Positions 33,357-35,285 of a DNA stretch of 35,285 nt are shown one piece after another. Below the pieces are notes generated by a model. The model had not been told where the DNA came from. It made no database searches and saw nothing but the letters and a program-made list of their open reading frames with translations. The DNA is from QQUD01 sp039029915 (GTDB taxonomy: Bacteria > Chloroflexota > Anaerolineae > Promineifilales > Promineifilaceae). The position numbers and the translations under genes are program-made. The stretch is taken from assembly GCA_039029915.1 (NCBI GenBank), contig JBCCFD010000020.1, positions 1-35,285 on the forward strand, given 5' to 3'. Position 1 is the stretch's first letter; the number at the start of each line of letters is the position of its first letter.

Positions 33357-34556
33357 TTATTGAATGGGTAAATCAGTAGCAGCATGTTCCAATGCTGTCG
33401 AGATGGAACTCACGCTCGAGCTTCTTAGCATCTGATAGGGCTTCTGCATCTTTTTGCACAATCCCTTGATCGCTAAGCAGGCTCGGTGGCTGTTGAAATC
33501 AACTGGGCAAAGCACAACTTCGGCCCAGTTAACAAGGGCTTTTAACTGTTGTTCACTATAATAATCACGGCTGTCGTAATGCTTAAATTTGCCACCACCA
33601 GATTCCACGATCTGTTGATAATACGGCCGTAACGTTTTCATACCACCAATAATCAACACGCGATATGGACATTCCAAACAGGCGTCGAACCCTTGGTTGG
33701 GAGTTTGATACGTTTGAGACAGTAGCGCAAACTCCTGCCTAAAGAAGTCAAGTCGTTCATTTTGATCCGACAGGCTTTGGGTTAATGTCTCATTTTCGTT
33801 GTGGACTTGAGCCAATTGTTCCGACTGCAGGTCTATCTTCTCATCTTTATCACAAAGCCGACCCTCTAACAGCTGAAGCTGTTTTTTCAGCGATTCATTT
33901 TCACTTTGCAACACCTTTTGCTCAGGCAATTGGCGCAATCGTATGTTTTCGGCTTTCTGTTTTTGATAGTCCATTTCCAGCGATTGAAAGTCTCGTCTTG
34001 CCTTTCGCAAGTCGCTTTTCGTTATCGACAACGTTTGAGACAGCTTTTGACGCTCTTGTTTTAGATCATTCAAATTACGCTGGAGAGATTCAACCGTTTG
34101 TAATTGGCGGCGTATGATAATGCCCTGCCCGTGCATTAACATATGGTAATCGCCAAATATCCGATTGGTGGCATGAAGGTCTAAAAAGGGGTTCGATGCG
34201 CCAATCCATAGAAAAGCGCCGATGTCCCCCTTCTTCAAGCGTCGCTTCCACTCAGCAAAAAACTGGGATTCACTACAATACCCCCATTCAGAAATCTCAT
34301 CTTTATATTTTTGCTCCAACATTTGCTGGAGTCGATGCGAAATCGGACCTTCACTCTTTCCACACTGAACAAGGGTTGTATGAATTTTATGATCGGAAAA
34401 CGACGAGATTTTAATGCGCGCCTTTTTGAGAACGCGCTTTTGCTCTTCAAACGTCAAACAGGTCCCGACGACTGGGCAACATAAGATGTCATTAATTTCC
34501 CAATAATAACGTCGCGTTTTCTGTTCAAGTCTCTGTTTTCCGTCCATATTTTTCAA
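33357..34556 (-). CDS. DUF2325 protein with long coiled coil
   Basis: A 399-residue protein. The N-terminal half has SESQFFAEWKRRLKKGDIGA and WIGASNPFLD. A long coiled coil of about 120 residues follows (QTVESLQRNLNDLKQERQKL onward, rich in Leu, Gln, Lys and Glu). The C-terminal about 110 residues form a DUF2325 domain (PF10087) with RVLIIGGMKTLRPYYQQIVE, then GGGKFKHYDSR and LCPVDFNSHRACLAIKGLCK. DUF2325 is a Rossmann-like domain of unknown function, often found near metal-handling genes. It overlaps the preceding gene by 4 bases (ATGA), so the two are translationally coupled. Confidence 0.75.
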   Translation of the reverse strand: MKNMDGKQRLEQKTRRYYWEINDILCCPVVGTCLTFEEQKRVLKKARIKISSFSDHKIHTTLVQCGKSEGPISHRLQQMLEQKYKDEISEWGYCSESQFFAEWKRRLKKGDIGAFLWIGASNPFLDLHATNRIFGDYHMLMHGQGIIIRRQLQTVESLQRNLNDLKQERQKLSQTLSITKSDLRKARRDFQSLEMDYQKQKAENIRLRQLPEQKVLQSENESLKKQLQLLEGRLCDKDEKIDLQSEQLAQVHNENETLTQSLSDQNERLDFFRQEFALLSQTYQTPNQGFDACLECPYRVLIIGGMKTLRPYYQQIVESGGGKFKHYDSRDYYSEQQLKALVNWAEVVLCPVDFNSHRACLAIKGLCKKMQKPYQMLRSSSVSSISTALEHAATDLPIQ

Positions 34557-34963
34557 TTGGGTGAATACAGCATGGGTGTAAAAGTATATTGCTTGCCTGG
34601 CAAGTAGGTGACGCTTAGTTCCTCTATTTTCTTTGCCGGCTTTTGACCTTCAATTTTTTGTGATGCACGATTAATTAAGTCGGTGAAGAGCATAAACTCT
34701 TCAATGTCCATGCGATGAGCAAAATCATAGATCCAAATAACGTAACGGCCGTTGATGGCGTCATCAAATGGTCTCGAAGTATGAGGTTCTAGCTCTCCGC
34801 CCATTGCAATCGCCTCATCTAAACAAGCTTCAAGACTCAGCATCTCGTCTTGCCCTAAAAAGATGACGCTCCTGTTCCAAGAAATATGAATCGTGCCGTG
34901 TTCGCAAATAGCAACAAATCGGTAGTCATCAATTTCTTCTAATAGATGCAGTACATTGCACAT
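34553..34963 (-). CDS. Small conserved protein of unknown function, DUF6686-like
   Basis: A 136-residue soluble protein: MCNVLHLLEEIDDYRFVAIC, EHGTIHISWNRSVIFLGQDE, then a helix LSLEACLDEAIAMGGEL and an acidic DDAINGRYVIWIYDFAHRM. The CEHGTIHISW segment resembles a small family (DUF6686) from Bacteroidetes and relatives, but I am not certain. It has no signal or membrane segment. AAAGG is 7 bases before the ATG. The gene is coupled by a 4-base overlap to the DUF2325 gene, so the pair probably acts together. Confidence 0.5.
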   Translation of the reverse strand: MCNVLHLLEEIDDYRFVAICEHGTIHISWNRSVIFLGQDEMLSLEACLDEAIAMGGELEPHTSRPFDDAINGRYVIWIYDFAHRMDIEEFMLFTDLINRASQKIEGQKPAKKIEELSVTYLPGKQYTFTPMLYSPN

Positions 34964-34982
34964 AAGAACCTTTGTGTTTTAC

Positions 34983-35037
34983 AAAAAAGTACAGCCAAAA
35001 CTACATTGACATATACAAATTAATTTAAGCTGTACTT
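34983..35037 (-). terminator. Terminator-like hairpin after the S4 gene
   Basis: On the minus strand AAGTACAGC and GCTGTACTT (35037-35029 with 34995-34987) form a perfect 9-bp stem with a 33-base AT-rich loop, followed by a run of T residues (A-run 34983-34988 on the plus strand). It stands 57 bases after the S4 stop codon and just before the next gene. The long loop makes it weaker than a classic intrinsic terminator. Confidence 0.5.
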
Positions 35038-35051
35038 CAAAGCAAACCGTA

Positions 35052-35063
35052 TAGCTCGAGCTA
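35052..35063. other. 12-bp palindrome downstream of S4
   Basis: TAGCTCGAGCTA is a perfect 12-bp palindrome between the S4 stop and the terminator-like hairpin. It could be a protein-binding site or a small extra stem. Confidence 0.3.
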
Positions 35064-35093
35064 CATTTTGCTCATCGAATCTAATTTTTGTAC

Positions 35094-35285
35094 CTAGCGT
35101 CTAGAATAAAATTCAATGATTTTTGACATTTCACAAATCACAGGAACTTCCTGGCGAGTTGGCAAATGCAGATAAGTCACTTTCATCTGGTCTTTATCTA
35201 ATGAGAGGTAGTCTGGGTTAAAAGCATGCTCAACAGCGTTGTGGAAGCAATCCAGTCGCTGGCTTTTTTGCCGAACCTGAACCAC
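35094..35285 (-). CDS. rpsD: Ribosomal protein S4, C-terminal fragment (5' end beyond window)
   Basis: The visible 63 residues match the end of bacterial S4. VQVRQKSQRLDCFHNAVEHA corresponds to the S4 RNA-binding domain after its usual I-x-V-x-E-K-S-R. NPDYLSLDKDQMKVTYLHLP corresponds to the [20 protein letters not shown] region of B. subtilis S4, and IIEFYSRR to the LIVEFYSR end. The segment RQEVPVICEMSK and the Cys and His residues are diverged from typical S4, so a second, paralogous S4 is possible. The rest lies beyond base 35285. No S13, S11 or rpoA genes, the usual S4 neighbours, follow it in the window. Confidence 0.75.
   Translation of the reverse strand: MVQVRQKSQRLDCFHNAVEHAFNPDYLSLDKDQMKVTYLHLPTRQEVPVICEMSKIIEFYSRR

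Larger units (their letters stand above)
6..34751. repeat. Dispersed octamer ACGGCCGT (often AACGGCCGTT), about 36 copies
   Basis: The palindrome occurs about once per kb across the whole window, in genes and in gaps. Examples lie near 7, 1579, 4783, 9695, 11430, 13447, 16347, 19084, 22260, 25447, 29459, 31595 and 34744. Roughly 0.4 copies would be expected by chance at about 47% GC. In genes it shows up as NGR, TAV or RPF tripeptides depending on the frame. It is reminiscent of the cyanobacterial HIP1 octamer (GCGATCGC). Counts were made by eye. Confidence 0.9.

Noticed and set aside
1..35285. tRNA, rRNA, prophage, integrase or toxin-antitoxin genes
   Set aside because: None was seen on reading the sequence. 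All recognisable genes belong to iron handling, transport or unknown small families.

Overview
The window is one long iron-acquisition locus. Every recognisable gene lies on the minus strand, so transcription runs from high to low coordinates. The organism is probably a member of the Chloroflexota (Anaerolineae/Ardenticatenia-like). The reasons are the lipoprotein style (a Glu/Met-rich linker after the lipobox), the absence of TonB or outer-membrane receptor genes, the DUF3179 and sucrase/ferredoxin-like genes, and a strikingly over-represented octamer ACGGCCGT (about 36 copies by eye, roughly one per kb). The taxon is inferred and was not tested.

Layout in the direction of transcription, right to left. 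(1) 35285-33267: the C-terminal end of a divergent ribosomal protein S4, a terminator-like hairpin, then two overlapping genes (a 136-residue protein of unknown function and a coiled-coil DUF2325 protein). (2) 33266-32136: an IsdG/HmoA-type heme-degrading monooxygenase followed by a glyoxalase-like (VOC) protein. (3) 32014-23881: an FTR1 iron permease, a 1072-residue acidic lipoprotein made of three tandem EfeO/imelysin-like domains, and a second FTR1 permease. (4) 23823-21880: two sucrase/ferredoxin-like (Apd1-type) paralogues. One has all four Fe-S ligands and one has lost them all. Each is preceded at almost the same distance by an identical 71-bp structured repeat. (5) 21768-16898: an MFS exporter with a DtxR-like box, an O-methyltransferase of the LCM family, a siderophore-binding lipoprotein and an AraC/PchR/YbtA-type regulator. 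(6) 16506-1: a probable operon headed by a promoter region with tandem GTTTCAC..GATTAA repeats. It holds three RhtX/FptX/YbtX-like MFS siderophore transporters, two complete pairs of YbtPQ-like exporter-fold ABC half-transporters, the collapsed remnant of a third pair, a STAS-like protein, a siderophore-binding lipoprotein, a FetAB (iron-export type) pair inserted between two half-transporters, a DUF3179 protein and a membrane protein cut by the window edge.

The genes together suggest ferric-siderophore capture (two FecB-like lipoproteins), import by YbtPQ/RhtX-like carriers, possible reductive iron release by a bis-histidinyl [2Fe-2S] sucrase/ferredoxin-like protein, ferrous/ferric uptake through FTR1-EfeO, heme breakdown, and iron efflux or balancing by FetAB. 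No NRPS or other siderophore synthesis genes are present in the window.

The most notable observation is that the DUF3179 gene is split by one in-frame UGA exactly where the family has the first Cys of a CxxC motif (giving UxxC). A hairpin with a GGUCU apical loop lies directly downstream at the spacing expected of a bacterial SECIS element. This gene is either an undescribed selenoprotein or a nonsense-mutated gene, and the sequence alone cannot decide.
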